A stretch of 64,000 nucleotides of DNA from Oscillospiraceae bacterium (GCA_017439985.1 JAFSIC010000007.1:109296-173295); one strand, 5' to 3'; positions 22,870 to 31,828 are shown, counted from the first letter of the stretch. Program-made: numbers and translations. The notes: generated from the letters alone by a model not told the origin.

Positions 22870-24528
22870 ATGAGCAACAACGAAAACAATAATGAATTCG
22901 GCATGAATCAGCCAAACAACAATGCCGAACCACAGCAGAATCCTCAGGGCTCTGCATATGATCCAAATCAGAATAATCCACAGAACAACCAGAACGACAG
23001 CGGCTGGGTCTTCTCCGAGCAGCAGAAACAGGCTTCTGAACAGCCAAACAATGCGTACAGCAGCAAATACTCCTACAGCTCCTACGAGAATGCGCAGAGC
23101 GGTCATTCCTATCAGAATCCGAATATGCAGAGACAGAACAGCGGTCCTGCTTATAACAATGACTATGGCAAGCAGGAGGAATCCTACCGCTGGAGCTACG
23201 AAGATTACCAGAATCAGCAGCCAAAAGGCAAAAAGCCAAAGAAAAATCGCGGTCTGAAGATTTTTGCCGGTATTCTGGGCGGTATCGCTTGCGTCGCTGT
23301 GCTGACATTGGCAGGCTTCGGTGTGGCATCCCTGGTGCAGAACAACCGTGTGGTAAAAGAAGAAGTTGCTGCTCCGCAGGAAGTACCTGCTCCATCCGTT
23401 GCAGCAGAGCCAAATCTGACTCTCACTGATAAACCGGAAGAAGAAAAAGAAATTCTCACCGACGGCAAGCTGACCATTCCTCAGCGCGCTGAAAAAGTCA
23501 AAGCATCCGTTGTCGGCATCGTAAACTATCAGCAGAGCGCCGGCAGTTACTACTCCACTGAAGCAGGACAGGGTTCCGGCATCATCATGAGCGAAGACGG
23601 TTATATTATCACCAACGCCCATGTTATCGACGGTGCAATGGGTCTGAAGGTCGTTCTCTTTGACGGCACCGAGTATGCCGCACAAATCGTCGGCTCCGAT
23701 ACCCAGACTGACCTCGCGGTTATCAAAGTGGAAGCGACCGGTCTGACTCCGGCGGAATTCGGCAATTCCGACCAGCTGGAAGTTGGCGAACAGCTTATCG
23801 CTGTGGGCAACCCAACCGGTCTTGAACTGGGCAGCACCCTGACTGTAGGCTACGTTTCCGCACTGAATCGTCAGATCGACTCCACCAGCGGTCTGAACTA
23901 CATTCAGACCGACGCAGCTATCAACCCTGGTAACTCCGGTGGTGCGCTGGCTAACGAATACGGTCAGGTCATCGGTATCAACTCCGCAAAAATCTCTGGC
24001 TCCGACTACGAAGGTCTGGGCTTCGCTATCTCCATCAACGACGCACAGCCAATCATCGACGATCTCATCAACTACGGCTATGTCAAAGGCCGTGTTCGTC
24101 TGGGCATCGGCGTTTACGAAATGGACGCATTCATGGCTCAGCTGAACAACACTCCACAGGGTCTGGTCGTTGCAAGCATTGACGCCGGCACCCCTGCCGC
24201 AAGCAGCGGTCTGGTTCCGGGCGACATCATCACCGCCATCGACGGTCAGGACATTACCCTCTTTGATGACATCGCCAGCATGCTGGAAGGCAAAAAACCG
24301 GGCGACACCGTAGTACTCAGCGTCTTCCGCCGCACTCAGGGCTTCCCTGATAAAGAACTGACCATCGAGGTGGAACTGATCGAATCCGTCTCCACTCAGG
24401 CTCAGGTTCAGAACAACTACGCTTCCGGCAACAACGGTTCCAACAATTCCGGTAACAACGGCAATTATGGCAACTACGGAGGCTATAATCCATTCGGCGG
24501 CTTCGGCAGCTACTTCGGTATTCAGTAA
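22870..24528 (+). CDS. membrane-anchored HtrA/DegP-like serine protease
   Basis: Start at ATG 22870 is set by AGGAGGT upstream. The 552-residue protein has a long Asn/Gln/Tyr-rich cytoplasmic region (about 1-115), one membrane helix (about 125-150), then a trypsin-like domain with His251 (ITNAHVID), Asp281 (TDLAVIK) and Ser356 (NPGNSGGAL). A PDZ domain (about 420-505, GLVVASIDAGTPAASSGLV) and an Asn/Gly-rich tail (YGNYGGYNPFGG) complete it. HtrA proteases degrade or refold misfolded exported proteins outside the membrane. The low-complexity ends are much longer than in Bacillus HtrA. It lies behind a two-component system and ends at a strong terminator. Confidence 0.92.
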   Translation: MSNNENNNEFGMNQPNNNAEPQQNPQGSAYDPNQNNPQNNQNDSGWVFSEQQKQASEQPNNAYSSKYSYSSYENAQSGHSYQNPNMQRQNSGPAYNNDYGKQEESYRWSYEDYQNQQPKGKKPKKNRGLKIFAGILGGIACVAVLTLAGFGVASLVQNNRVVKEEVAAPQEVPAPSVAAEPNLTLTDKPEEEKEILTDGKLTIPQRAEKVKASVVGIVNYQQSAGSYYSTEAGQGSGIIMSEDGYIITNAHVIDGAMGLKVVLFDGTEYAAQIVGSDTQTDLAVIKVEATGLTPAEFGNSDQLEVGEQLIAVGNPTGLELGSTLTVGYVSALNRQIDSTSGLNYIQTDAAINPGNSGGALANEYGQVIGINSAKISGSDYEGLGFAISINDAQPIIDDLINYGYVKGRVRLGIGVYEMDAFMAQLNNTPQGLVVASIDAGTPAASSGLVPGDIITAIDGQDITLFDDIASMLEGKKPGDTVVLSVFRRTQGFPDKELTIEVELIESVSTQAQVQNNYASGNNGSNNSGNNGNYGNYGGYNPFGGFGSYFGIQ

Positions 24529-24536
24529 ACACTCTT

Positions 24537-24568
24537 TTCCTCCTCCGCTTCGGAGGAGGAATTTTTTT
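24537..24568 (+). terminator. terminator of the HtrA gene
   Basis: TTCCTCCTCCG / CGGAGGAGGAA with a three-base loop and seven Ts. Confidence 0.88.
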
Positions 24569-24628
24569 CTGCTGTTTTTTCAGCGGCATCTGTGCTATAA
24601 TTCTGCTAACGAACCAAGGAGGTGTGTC

Positions 24629-25012
24629 ATGGACCGCGCTGTTATGTCAAAAAAAGATCTGCTGCTCATCGGCGGCATTCTCATCATCGCTCTGCTGCTG
24701 GGAGGATTTTTCCTGCTGCAGCAAGGAGAAAATAGCGGCGTCGCAGCCCTGTCTGTTGACGGCTCTGTTGTCGCTCTCTACGACTTGGAGAAAGAAAACG
24801 ACCGCTTCATCGACCTGCAGGAGTTCTGCGGCGTTCCTGTCACACTGGAGATTCAGGACGGAGCCATTCGCTTCTATGAATCGCTCTGCCCCGACCACAT
24901 CTGTGAGAATTACGGTTTCATCTCCCGCGAAGGAGAAACGGCAGTGTGTATGCCGAACCGTACGGTACTGACGATCCATTCTCACAGTGACCATCTCAGC
25001 CTTGGGGAGTAA
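24629..25012 (+). CDS. NusG domain II-containing membrane-anchored protein
   Basis: The 128-residue protein has one N-terminal membrane helix (about 9-30) and an extracytoplasmic beta domain matching the NusG_II family (IDLQEFCGVPVTLEIQDGAIRF, then CPDHICENYGFISREGE and VCMPNRTVLTI). The conserved cysteines in CPDHIC and VCMPN are present. ATG 24629 is preceded by AAGGAGGTG. Family members occur beside FMN-binding/RnfG-like and ApbE proteins in other Clostridia, but no such genes are adjacent here. Molecular function is not known. Confidence 0.78.
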   Translation: MDRAVMSKKDLLLIGGILIIALLLGGFFLLQQGENSGVAALSVDGSVVALYDLEKENDRFIDLQEFCGVPVTLEIQDGAIRFYESLCPDHICENYGFISREGETAVCMPNRTVLTIHSHSDHLSLGE

Positions 25013-25325
25013 GCTGCTACTTCATTTTCCATATTCATGCAGTCCAAGGGTCGGATTTTGGCGGTATTTGATTAAATTTTCATGCGCTAAAGTTTTTTTG
25101 ATACTTTTGATATTTTTTCGACAAAATTTTGTCCATACTGTTTGGACGACGAAAAAGCACTGGGATTTTAGCAGAAAAATCGTGTAAAAAAATGCAGTTT
25201 TACCACGAATCCTACAATACTTCACCCTTTACAACGACGGCAAAAAATGATAATATTTAAGAGTATGGAAATATACAAATTTGGCTCGTTTCCAAATGAA
25301 TAACACTAAGGGAGGACTATCCATC
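25013..25325 (+). promoter_or_regulatory. nifJ upstream region with 14-bp palindrome and promoter
   Basis: These about 310 non-coding bases contain a perfect palindrome GACAAAATTTTGTC (25120-25133). A promoter TTTACA (25228-25233)-N17-TAATAT (25251-25256) lies about 70 bases before the nifJ ATG. Most of the region is A+T-rich. No Rex-type TTGTGAA-N4-TTCACAA site was seen. Confidence 0.5.
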
Positions 25326-28300
25326 ATGGCAAGAAAAATGAAAACCATGGACGGTAACAACGCTGCGGCTTACGTTTCCTACGCGTTTACTGAAGTTGCC
25401 GGTATCTACCCAATTACCCCTTCCAGCCCAATGGCCGACTACGTTGACCAGTGGTCTGCACAGGGCCAGAAAAACATCTTTGGCTCTACCGTTAAGGTAA
25501 TCGAAATGCAGTCCGAAGCTGGCGCAGCTGGTACTGTTCATGGTTCCTTGAACGCTGGTGCTCTCACCACCACTTACACTGCATCTCAGGGCCTGCTCCT
25601 GATGATCCCAAATATGTACAAAATCGCTGGTGAGCTGCTTCCATCCGTATTCCACGTATCCGCTCGCTGCGTTGCATCCCACGCGCTGAACATCTTCGGC
25701 GACCACTCTGACGTTTACGCTTGCCGTCAGACCGGTTTTGCAATGCTGGCTGAAACCAACACCCAGGAAGTTATGGACCTGGCTGCAGTAGCTCATCTGG
25801 CTGCTATCAAAGGCCGCGTTCCATTCATCAACTTCTTCGACGGTTTCCGTACTTCCCACGAACTGCAGAAAATCGCTATCTGGGACTACGAAGACCTGAA
25901 AGAAATGTGCGACATGGATGCTGTTGACGCATTCCGTAAACGCGCTCTGAACCCAGAACGTCCAGTTATGCGTGGTTCCCACGAAAACGACGACATCTTC
26001 TTCCAGCATCGTGAAGCTTGCAACGCTTACTACGACGCTATCCCAGAAATCGTTGAAGAATACATGGGTAAAGTTAACGCTAAACTCGGCACCAACTACC
26101 AGCTGTTCAACTACTACGGTGCTGCTGATGCTGAACGCGTTATCATCGCTATGGGTTCCTTCTGCGACGTAGCTGAAGAAGTTATCGACTACCTGACCGC
26201 TAAAGGCGAAAAAGTTGGTCTGGTTAAAGTTCGTCTGTACCGTCCATTCTCTGCTAAACACCTGCTGGCTGCTATCCCTGCAACCGCTAAGAAAATCGCA
26301 GTTCTGGACCGTACCAAAGAACCAGGTGCTTACGCAGAACCTCTGTGCCTGGACGTTATGTCCGCACTGGCTGAAGCTGGCAACGATGCTCTCGTAATCG
26401 GCGGCCGCTACGGTCTGGGTTCCAAAGACACCACTCCAGCAAGCGTATTTGCAGTTTACGAAGAACTGGCTAAAGACGCTCCTAAGAAACGTTTCACCAT
26501 CGGTATCAACGATGACGTTACTTACCTGTCTCTGGAAGAAAAAGAAGCTCCTAACACTGCAGCTGAAGGCACCATCGAATGCAAATTCTGGGGTCTGGGC
26601 GGCGACGGTACTGTAGGCGCTAACAAAAACTCCATCAAAATCATCGGTGACCACACCGACAAATACGTACAGGCTTACTTCCAGTACGACTCCAAGAAAA
26701 CCGGTGGTATCACCATTTCCCACCTGCGTTTCGGTGACAAGCCAATCAAATCTCCATACTACATCAACAAAGCTGACTTCGTAGCTTGCCACAACCCATC
26801 TTACATCATCAAAGGTTACAAGATGGTTCGTGACGTTAAACCAGGCGGTGTATTCCTGATCAACTGCCAGTGGACCCCAGAAGAGCTGAACGAGCATATG
26901 CCAGCTAACGCTAAACGCTACATCGCTCAGAACAACATCCAGCTCTACACCATCAACGCTATCGACAAAGCAGTTGAAATCGGTCTGGGCAAACGTACCA
27001 ACACCATCCTGCAGTCTGCATTCTTCGCTCTCTCCGGCGTTCTGCCAAAAGAAGATGCAATCAACTACATGAAAGATGCTGCTACCCGTTCCTTCTCCAA
27101 AAAAGGTGAAGCTATCGTTAAGATGAACCATGACGCTATCGACGCTGGTTTCGACTACTATGTAAAAATCGACGTTCCAGCTGACTGGGCTAATGCAGAA
27201 GACAACGCTGTAGTAGCTGCTTGCAACGAAGGCGCTTCCAAACTGGAAACCATGGTTAAAGGCATTATGGAACCTGTATCCAAAATGGATGGTTACAGCC
27301 TGCCTGTATCCGCATTCGTTAACCATGCTGACGGTACTTTCGAACAGGGTGCTTCCGCATTCGAAAAACGTGGCGTAGCTGTTACCGTTCCTACCTGGAA
27401 CCCAGAAAAATGTGTTGCATGTAACAGATGTGCATTCGTATGTCCACATGCTACCATTCGTCCATACGCTATGAACGAAGAAGAAGTTGCAGCTGCTCCA
27501 GCTAACCTGAAGAAAGCTCCAAAACCAGTTGTTAAAACCAACTACACCTTCACCCTGGCTGTTTCTCCACTGGACTGCATGGGCTGTGGCGTTTGCGTAG
27601 GCGTTTGCCCAACCAACTCCCTGACCATGGTATCCCGCGAATCTCAGGAAGATCAGCAGGAAGTATTCGATTACTGCGTAGCTAACGTTTCTGAAAAACC
27701 AGAAACCACCGCTAACCTGAACGTAATCGGCTCCCAGTACAAAAAACCTCTGCTCGAATTCTCCGGTTCCTGCGCTGGTTGTGCTGAAACTGCATACGCT
27801 CGTCTGATCACCCAGCTCTTCGGTGACAGAATGTACATCTCCAATGCTACCGGTTGTTCCTCTATCTGGGGCGGTCCAGCTGCTACCTCTCCATACACCG
27901 TTGACGCTAACGGTCATGGTCCAGCATGGGCAAACTCCCTGTTCGAAGACAACGCTGAACACGGTATTGGTATGATGCTCGGTCAGAAAGCTGTTCGTAA
28001 CTCTCTGATCGCTAAAGTAGAAGGCATCGTTGCTAAAGAAGGCGCTGATGCTGCTCTCGTAGAAGCTGCTAAAGAATACCTGGCTACCAAAGACAACGGT
28101 AACGCTAACAAAGCTGCTACCGCTAAACTGGTTGCTGAACTGGAAAAACATGCAGACTGCGAATGCGCTCAGTCCATCCTGAAAAACAAAGAATACCTCA
28201 CCAAGAAATCCGTTTGGATCTTCGGTGGTGACGGTTGGGCTTACGACATCGGCTTCGGCGGTGTTGACCACGTTCTCGCTTCCGGCGAAGATGTAAACAT

Positions 28301-28865
28301 CATGGTATTCGATACCGAGGTTTACTCCAACACCGGCGGTCAGGCATCCAAAGCTTCCAACATCGGTCAGGTTGCACAGTTTGCAGCTGCTGGTAAATCC
28401 ATCAGCAAGAAATCCCTGTCCGAGATCGCAATGTCCTACGGCTACGTATACGTTGCACAGATCGCAATGGGCGCTGACATGAACCAGACCGTAAAAGCTA
28501 TCACTGAAGCAGAAGCTTACCCAGGTCCATCCCTGATCATCGGCTACGCTCCATGTGAAATGCACTCCATCAAAGGCGGTATGATCAACTGCCAGTCTGA
28601 AATGAAGAAAGCTGTTGACTGCGGCTACTGGAATATGTTCCGCTTCAACCCAGCTCTGAAAGCTGAAGGCAAAAATCCATTCACTCTGGACAGCAAAGCT
28701 CCAACCACCAGCTACAGAGACTTCATCATGAACGAAGCTCGTTACTCTTCTCTGACCAGATCCTTCCCAGAAAGAGCAGAAGAACTGTTCACCAAAGCAG
28801 AAAAAACTGCTATGGACCGTTACGCTCACCTGCAGAAACTGGTTAAACTGTACGACGTTGAATAA
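25326..28865 (+). CDS. nifJ: pyruvate:ferredoxin (flavodoxin) oxidoreductase
   Basis: The single-chain 1179-residue enzyme oxidises pyruvate with CoA to acetyl-CoA, CO2 and reduced ferredoxin. Start at ATG 25326 follows GGGAGG. It has the pyrimidine-binding N-terminal domain (AAYVSYAFTEVAGIYPITPSSPM) and a two-cluster ferredoxin domain (CVACNRCAFVCPHA and CMGCGVCVGVCPTNS, about residues 695-765). The C-terminal thiamine-diphosphate domain carries the medial-cluster cysteines (SGSCAGCAETAY) and the binding motif GDGWAYDIG ending EVYSNTGGQ. Codon use is extremely uniform, a sign of very high expression. Acetate kinase at 44.4 kb can complete the acetyl-CoA to acetate route; no phosphotransacetylase is in this window. 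Confidence 0.96.
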   Translation: MARKMKTMDGNNAAAYVSYAFTEVAGIYPITPSSPMADYVDQWSAQGQKNIFGSTVKVIEMQSEAGAAGTVHGSLNAGALTTTYTASQGLLLMIPNMYKIAGELLPSVFHVSARCVASHALNIFGDHSDVYACRQTGFAMLAETNTQEVMDLAAVAHLAAIKGRVPFINFFDGFRTSHELQKIAIWDYEDLKEMCDMDAVDAFRKRALNPERPVMRGSHENDDIFFQHREACNAYYDAIPEIVEEYMGKVNAKLGTNYQLFNYYGAADAERVIIAMGSFCDVAEEVIDYLTAKGEKVGLVKVRLYRPFSAKHLLAAIPATAKKIAVLDRTKEPGAYAEPLCLDVMSALAEAGNDALVIGGRYGLGSKDTTPASVFAVYEELAKDAPKKRFTIGINDDVTYLSLEEKEAPNTAAEGTIECKFWGLGGDGTVGANKNSIKIIGDHTDKYVQAYFQYDSKKTGGITISHLRFGDKPIKSPYYINKADFVACHNPSYIIKGYKMVRDVKPGGVFLINCQWTPEELNEHMPANAKRYIAQNNIQLYTINAIDKAVEIGLGKRTNTILQSAFFALSGVLPKEDAINYMKDAATRSFSKKGEAIVKMNHDAIDAGFDYYVKIDVPADWANAEDNAVVAACNEGASKLETMVKGIMEPVSKMDGYSLPVSAFVNHADGTFEQGASAFEKRGVAVTVPTWNPEKCVACNRCAFVCPHATIRPYAMNEEEVAAAPANLKKAPKPVVKTNYTFTLAVSPLDCMGCGVCVGVCPTNSLTMVSRESQEDQQEVFDYCVANVSEKPETTANLNVIGSQYKKPLLEFSGSCAGCAETAYARLITQLFGDRMYISNATGCSSIWGGPAATSPYTVDANGHGPAWANSLFEDNAEHGIGMMLGQKAVRNSLIAKVEGIVAKEGADAALVEAAKEYLATKDNGNANKAATAKLVAELEKHADCECAQSILKNKEYLTKKSVWIFGGDGWAYDIGFGGVDHVLASGEDVNIMVFDTEVYSNTGGQASKASNIGQVAQFAAAGKSISKKSLSEIAMSYGYVYVAQIAMGADMNQTVKAITEAEAYPGPSLIIGYAPCEMHSIKGGMINCQSEMKKAVDCGYWNMFRFNPALKAEGKNPFTLDSKAPTTSYRDFIMNEARYSSLTRSFPERAEELFTKAEKTAMDRYAHLQKLVKLYDVE

Positions 28866-28888
28866 TTTTTAGCTGAATGACAGTTTTT

Positions 28889-28918
28889 GGGCCTCCCCGT
28901 AAGGGGAGGTCCTTTTTT
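28889..28918 (+). terminator. terminator of nifJ
   Basis: GGCCTCCCC / GGGGAGGTCC around GTAA with a T run. Confidence 0.85.
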
Positions 28919-28996
28919 ATGTCTTTCTTCTCAGAGTTTCAGCGTATTTTTAAGATTCATATGCTATAATTCTGAGATAAGAAGGAGGTCTGCCCC

Positions 28997-30700
28997 ATGA
29001 AACACACACTTGCATGGATTCTTGCGGCACTGATGGTTCTGTCCATGAGCGCCTGCAATCAGGAAACAAAACAGGAAGCCACTTCCCAATCGGAAAACAC
29101 TCCTGTCGAATCAACTTCAACCGAAGCGGGAACCAATGAGGAGCAACCGTTCAAAGGAACAATCATCCAATTATCTGATGAAAGCATCACGGTCGACGGC
29201 GAAGCGATTACTTCTGATGAAAACGCTGCGGTTTATGCCGCCAACGATATCGTTTTCTATCTGGAGGGGCAGGACTTCACCTACGGTGAAGGTACTGCCG
29301 ATGATGAACACAGCCAGGAAGAAGCTGACAAACATACCGTTGTTCACATCACACAGCCCGGTGATTATCAGCTAAGCGGCACATTATCTGCCGGTCAAAT
29401 TGCCATTGATTTGGGCGAAGAGGCCGAAGAAGACCCCAATGCGGTGGTGAATCTCTATCTCAACGGCGTGGATATCACCTGTACTGTCGCTCCAGGCGTC
29501 ATTTTCTACAATGTTTATGAGTGCGGCGAAGCGGACGAAGAAACTGCCACCAAAGATGTGGATACTTCCGCTGCAGGAGCCAATGTTTTCATCGTTGACG
29601 GCACTGAAAATACTGTCAACGGCTCCTATGTTGCCCGTATTTACAAATCCGTCGAACTGAGCGAAGACGGTAAAACCGTTGTTGACAGCAAAAAGCTCCA
29701 TAAGTACGATGCTGCTTTCTATTCCAAGCAGTCGATGAACATCAACGGCAGCGATGGTATTCTGAATATCAACGCTGAGAATGAAGGTCTTGACTCCGAA
29801 CTGCATCTGACCATCAACGGCGGCATTGTCAATATCAACTCCGGCAATGACGGCATCAACACCAATGAGGATTCTGTTTCCGTCACCACCATCAATGGCG
29901 GAGAGGTGAACATCGTGGTCAACGGCTCCACCGGCGAAGGTGATGGCATCGACTCCAACGGCTGGCTGGTCATCAATGGCGGTACTGTCAATGCATCTGC
30001 CTGCGGTTTCAGCGGTGACGCCGGCATCGACTCTGATATGGGTATCCATGTCAACGGAGGCACTGTTCTCGCCACCGGTAATATGTACGACCGTTTAGAG
30101 GAAGGCGGACAGACCTATGCTGTCCTTACCTTTGCAGAAAGACAGAGCGGCGGTCAGACTTACAGCCTGAAAAATGCAGCTGGATTGGAACTTTTCTCCG
30201 TAACTCCTGCTAACGATTTTATGTACCTCATCCTTTCCTCCCCGGATCTGGCGGAAGGAACTTACAACCTGTGGCTGGGTGAAATGCAGCTTGCTCACGG
30301 CGGCAGCGGGATGATGGGCGGCTTTGGCGGCGGTCATATGATGGGACAGCTTCCGGGCAATATCCAGCGTCCGGAAGACTTTGATGGTCAGCAGCCGCCG
30401 GAACCACCGGAAGGCATGGAAAATGCTCCGATGAATCCGGACAAAATCGGCGGCTTCAAACCAATGGAACAGCTCCAGCCAAACGAAGACGGCAGCTATA
30501 CTCTGCCTGATGGCAGTACTGTTTCCGCGGAAGAATTCCAGCAACGTATGGAAGAATTCCGTGAACAGGGCGGAAAAGGTATGGGTGGACAGCGTCCAAA
30601 TGGGGTACCAAACAATACCGCTGAGCTTTCTGCGGACTTTACAATCCAGAACGGAGCCAATTTCTTCAGTGGAATTGCCATTCCAAGCGAAACAAACTAA
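28997..30700 (+). CDS. Cthe_2159-like carbohydrate-binding lipoprotein
   Basis: The 567-residue protein has a lipobox (MSAC, Cys20) and a Thr/Ser/Glu tether. A right-handed beta-helix-like region follows with repeated short turns such as SMNINGSDGILNINAENEGLD, LTINGGIVNINSGNDGINTN and LVINGGTVNA. This is the hallmark of the Cthe_2159 polysaccharide-binding family (PF14262). The C-terminal third is different: a Gly/Met/His-rich stretch (GMMGGFGGGHMMG) and Pro/Glu-rich segments that could bind metal or act as a flexible linker. It should sit on the outer membrane face and may bind plant cell-wall or host glycans. No enzymatic motif was seen. Confidence 0.8.
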   Translation: MKHTLAWILAALMVLSMSACNQETKQEATSQSENTPVESTSTEAGTNEEQPFKGTIIQLSDESITVDGEAITSDENAAVYAANDIVFYLEGQDFTYGEGTADDEHSQEEADKHTVVHITQPGDYQLSGTLSAGQIAIDLGEEAEEDPNAVVNLYLNGVDITCTVAPGVIFYNVYECGEADEETATKDVDTSAAGANVFIVDGTENTVNGSYVARIYKSVELSEDGKTVVDSKKLHKYDAAFYSKQSMNINGSDGILNINAENEGLDSELHLTINGGIVNINSGNDGINTNEDSVSVTTINGGEVNIVVNGSTGEGDGIDSNGWLVINGGTVNASACGFSGDAGIDSDMGIHVNGGTVLATGNMYDRLEEGGQTYAVLTFAERQSGGQTYSLKNAAGLELFSVTPANDFMYLILSSPDLAEGTYNLWLGEMQLAHGGSGMMGGFGGGHMMGQLPGNIQRPEDFDGQQPPEPPEGMENAPMNPDKIGGFKPMEQLQPNEDGSYTLPDGSTVSAEEFQQRMEEFREQGGKGMGGQRPNGVPNNTAELSADFTIQNGANFFSGIAIPSETN

Positions 30701-30717
30701 ATTTCCTCCTCAAAGAC

Positions 30718-30752
30718 AAGAGGGCTTCGGAAATTCCGAAGCCCTCTTGTTC
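30718..30752. terminator. terminator between the lipoprotein and DUF378 genes
   Basis: A 13-bp stem AAGAGGGCTTCGG / CCGAAGCCCTCTT with loop AAATT; usable for both convergent genes. Confidence 0.85.
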
Positions 30753-30769
30753 CATTGTTGCAGAAAAAC

Positions 30770-30976
30770 TTATTTTCCCATGGTGATGGCATCATCCCGA
30801 AAGAAAAACGAAATCGCCCAGATGCCGGCCAATGCTACCAGAGTGTACACAATACGGCTGAGAATCATGTCCGAGCCGCCGAACAACGCTGCCACCAGAT
30901 CATACTGGAAAATACCGATGCTGCCCCAGTTCAGCGCACCGATGATGACCAATGCCAGTGCAAGTTTATCAAGCAT
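30770..30976 (-). CDS. DUF378 small membrane protein
   Basis: The 68-residue protein has two membrane helices and the family signature (LALALVIIGALNWGSIG near the N-terminus, ILSRIVYTLVALAGIWAI near the C-terminus), matching DUF378/YuzA-like proteins. AAAGGAG precedes the ATG. Function of the family is unknown. Confidence 0.85.
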   Translation of the reverse strand: MLDKLALALVIIGALNWGSIGIFQYDLVAALFGGSDMILSRIVYTLVALAGIWAISFFFRDDAITMGK

Positions 30977-31042
30977 AGTATCGCTCCTTTTTATTGTGAT
31001 ACCCTTAGTCTGTCCGAAAATTTCCCGATTATTTCAAGAAAA

Positions 31043-31072
31043 GAAAAAAGGCACCGTTTTACACGGTGCCTT
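31043..31072 (-). terminator. terminator of the AbrB gene
   Basis: AAGGCACCGT / ACGGTGCCTT with a T run on the minus strand. Confidence 0.8.
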
Positions 31073-31089
31073 ATATTCCAAAGAAGAAT

Positions 31090-31329
31090 CTATTTATTCA
31101 GAGCAGCTCTGCATTCAGCGCAAACATTTCTGCCCTTGTAATTTACGATGTCATCGGCATTACCGCAGAAAATGCAAGCAGGTTCATATTTCTGCAGAAC
31201 AATTTTATCGTTGTCCACAAAGATTTCCAGAGAGTCTTTTTCATTGATGTTCAAGGTTCTTCTCAATTCGATTGGCAGTACGATACGGCCCAGTTCGTCA
31301 ACTTTTCTAACGATACCTGTAGATTTCAT
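31090..31329 (-). CDS. AbrB-family transition-state regulator with zinc-ribbon tail
   Basis: I place the start at MKSTGIVRKVDELGRIVLP, with AAAGGAG 9-12 bases upstream; the frame is open further upstream but lacks any site. The 79-residue protein has the AbrB swapped-hairpin DNA-binding domain (about 1-48, ELRRTLNINEKDSLEIFVDND). A short C-terminal segment holds two CxxC pairs (CIFCGNADDIVNYKGRNVCAEC), a probable zinc ribbon. This replaces the usual AbrB multimerisation domain and is seen in Clostridial homologues. Such proteins regulate the transition to stationary phase and sporulation. A leader of about 200 bases precedes the gene. Confidence 0.9.
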   Translation of the reverse strand: MKSTGIVRKVDELGRIVLPIELRRTLNINEKDSLEIFVDNDKIVLQKYEPACIFCGNADDIVNYKGRNVCAECRAALNK

Positions 31330-31537
31330 GTTCCATTTCTCCTTTGATGTGTAGTGTGTCTGATTGGTGTGTGATTCTGTCTTGCCCCGATGGAAGCCGA
31401 AACAAAACAAGAGAAAGGCCGGGTGTTAGTGAAAAAATACGCAAGGTCCGAATCTCCAAAGCAGAGATCCCGGTAGTGGACCCCTGTTTGTTCTCTAACG
31501 TAAGAGACAACCTCGGTATGACTCTCCCCCACCTAAC
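31330..31537 (-). ncRNA. long leader or small RNA upstream of the AbrB gene
   Basis: A promoter at 31544-31572 would start a transcript near 31537, giving a 5' leader of about 205 bases. The RNA strand is G-rich at its 5' end and can form several local hairpins: TCTCT / AGAGA near 31490-31508, ATCTC / GAGAT near 31455-31475, and GG/CC-rich pairings near 31410. No internal terminator was found. I could not match it to T-box, 6S, GEMM or other riboswitches, so the class is undecided. Confidence 0.4.
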
Positions 31538-31543
31538 AGAAAA

Positions 31544-31572
31544 ATGATACCATGTTATTGAAATAATTACAA
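31544..31572 (-). promoter_or_regulatory. promoter of the AbrB leader
   Basis: Leftward TTGTAA (31572-31567) and TATCAT (31549-31544) with 17-base spacing. Confidence 0.6.
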
Positions 31573-31598
31573 CATTAAATTTGTCAGAAAATGTTGGT

Positions 31599-31820
31599 TT
31601 ACCTCAATAAAAGGCGTTTTCGCAAATTTAATGCCATATTTTTATGTTTTTTTGTTTCTTCTGACGAAATTTTTATGCAGTTATCTTCCATAAAATAGAA
31701 CCAATCGCCCTCTTTTGCCTCTTCCGGGAAGCAGGATTTTGGAATTTCTTTCCTGATTCCTTGTTCATTATGACAAATTACCCACTGGGATTCCCAGCGG
31801 TCAATTACCCAAAATTCCAT
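31599..31820 (-). CDS. DUF3006 family protein
   Basis: This 73-residue protein has the DUF3006 pattern (VIDRWESQWVICHNEQG, then IPKSCFPEEAKEGDWFYF). It begins eight bases after the metallo-beta-lactamase gene ends. The same pairing of DUF3006 with a ComEC-like beta-lactamase domain is common in Firmicutes. Its function is unknown, but linkage suggests it acts with the upstream hydrolase. The C-terminus is basic. Confidence 0.82.
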   Translation of the reverse strand: MEFWVIDRWESQWVICHNEQGIRKEIPKSCFPEEAKEGDWFYFMEDNCIKISSEETKKHKNMALNLRKRLLLR

Positions 31821-31828
31821 AAAATCAC

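Noticed and set aside
24467-24628. Upstream extension of the NusG-II gene by 54 codons
   Set aside because: The extension lies inside the end of the HtrA gene and its terminator; AAGGAGGTG places the start at 24629.
25317-28829. A reading frame of about 1170 codons antisense to nifJ
   Set aside because: It mirrors the codon bias of nifJ (few TTA, CTA or TCA codons means few antisense stops). It has no ribosome binding site, is Val/Phe/Ser-rich without domains, and nifJ itself is unmistakable.
31330-31537. T-box, 6S RNA or cyclic-di-GMP riboswitch before the AbrB gene
   Set aside because: The T-box sequence, the 6S closing stem and the GEMM core were looked for and not found, so only an unassigned leader is reported.
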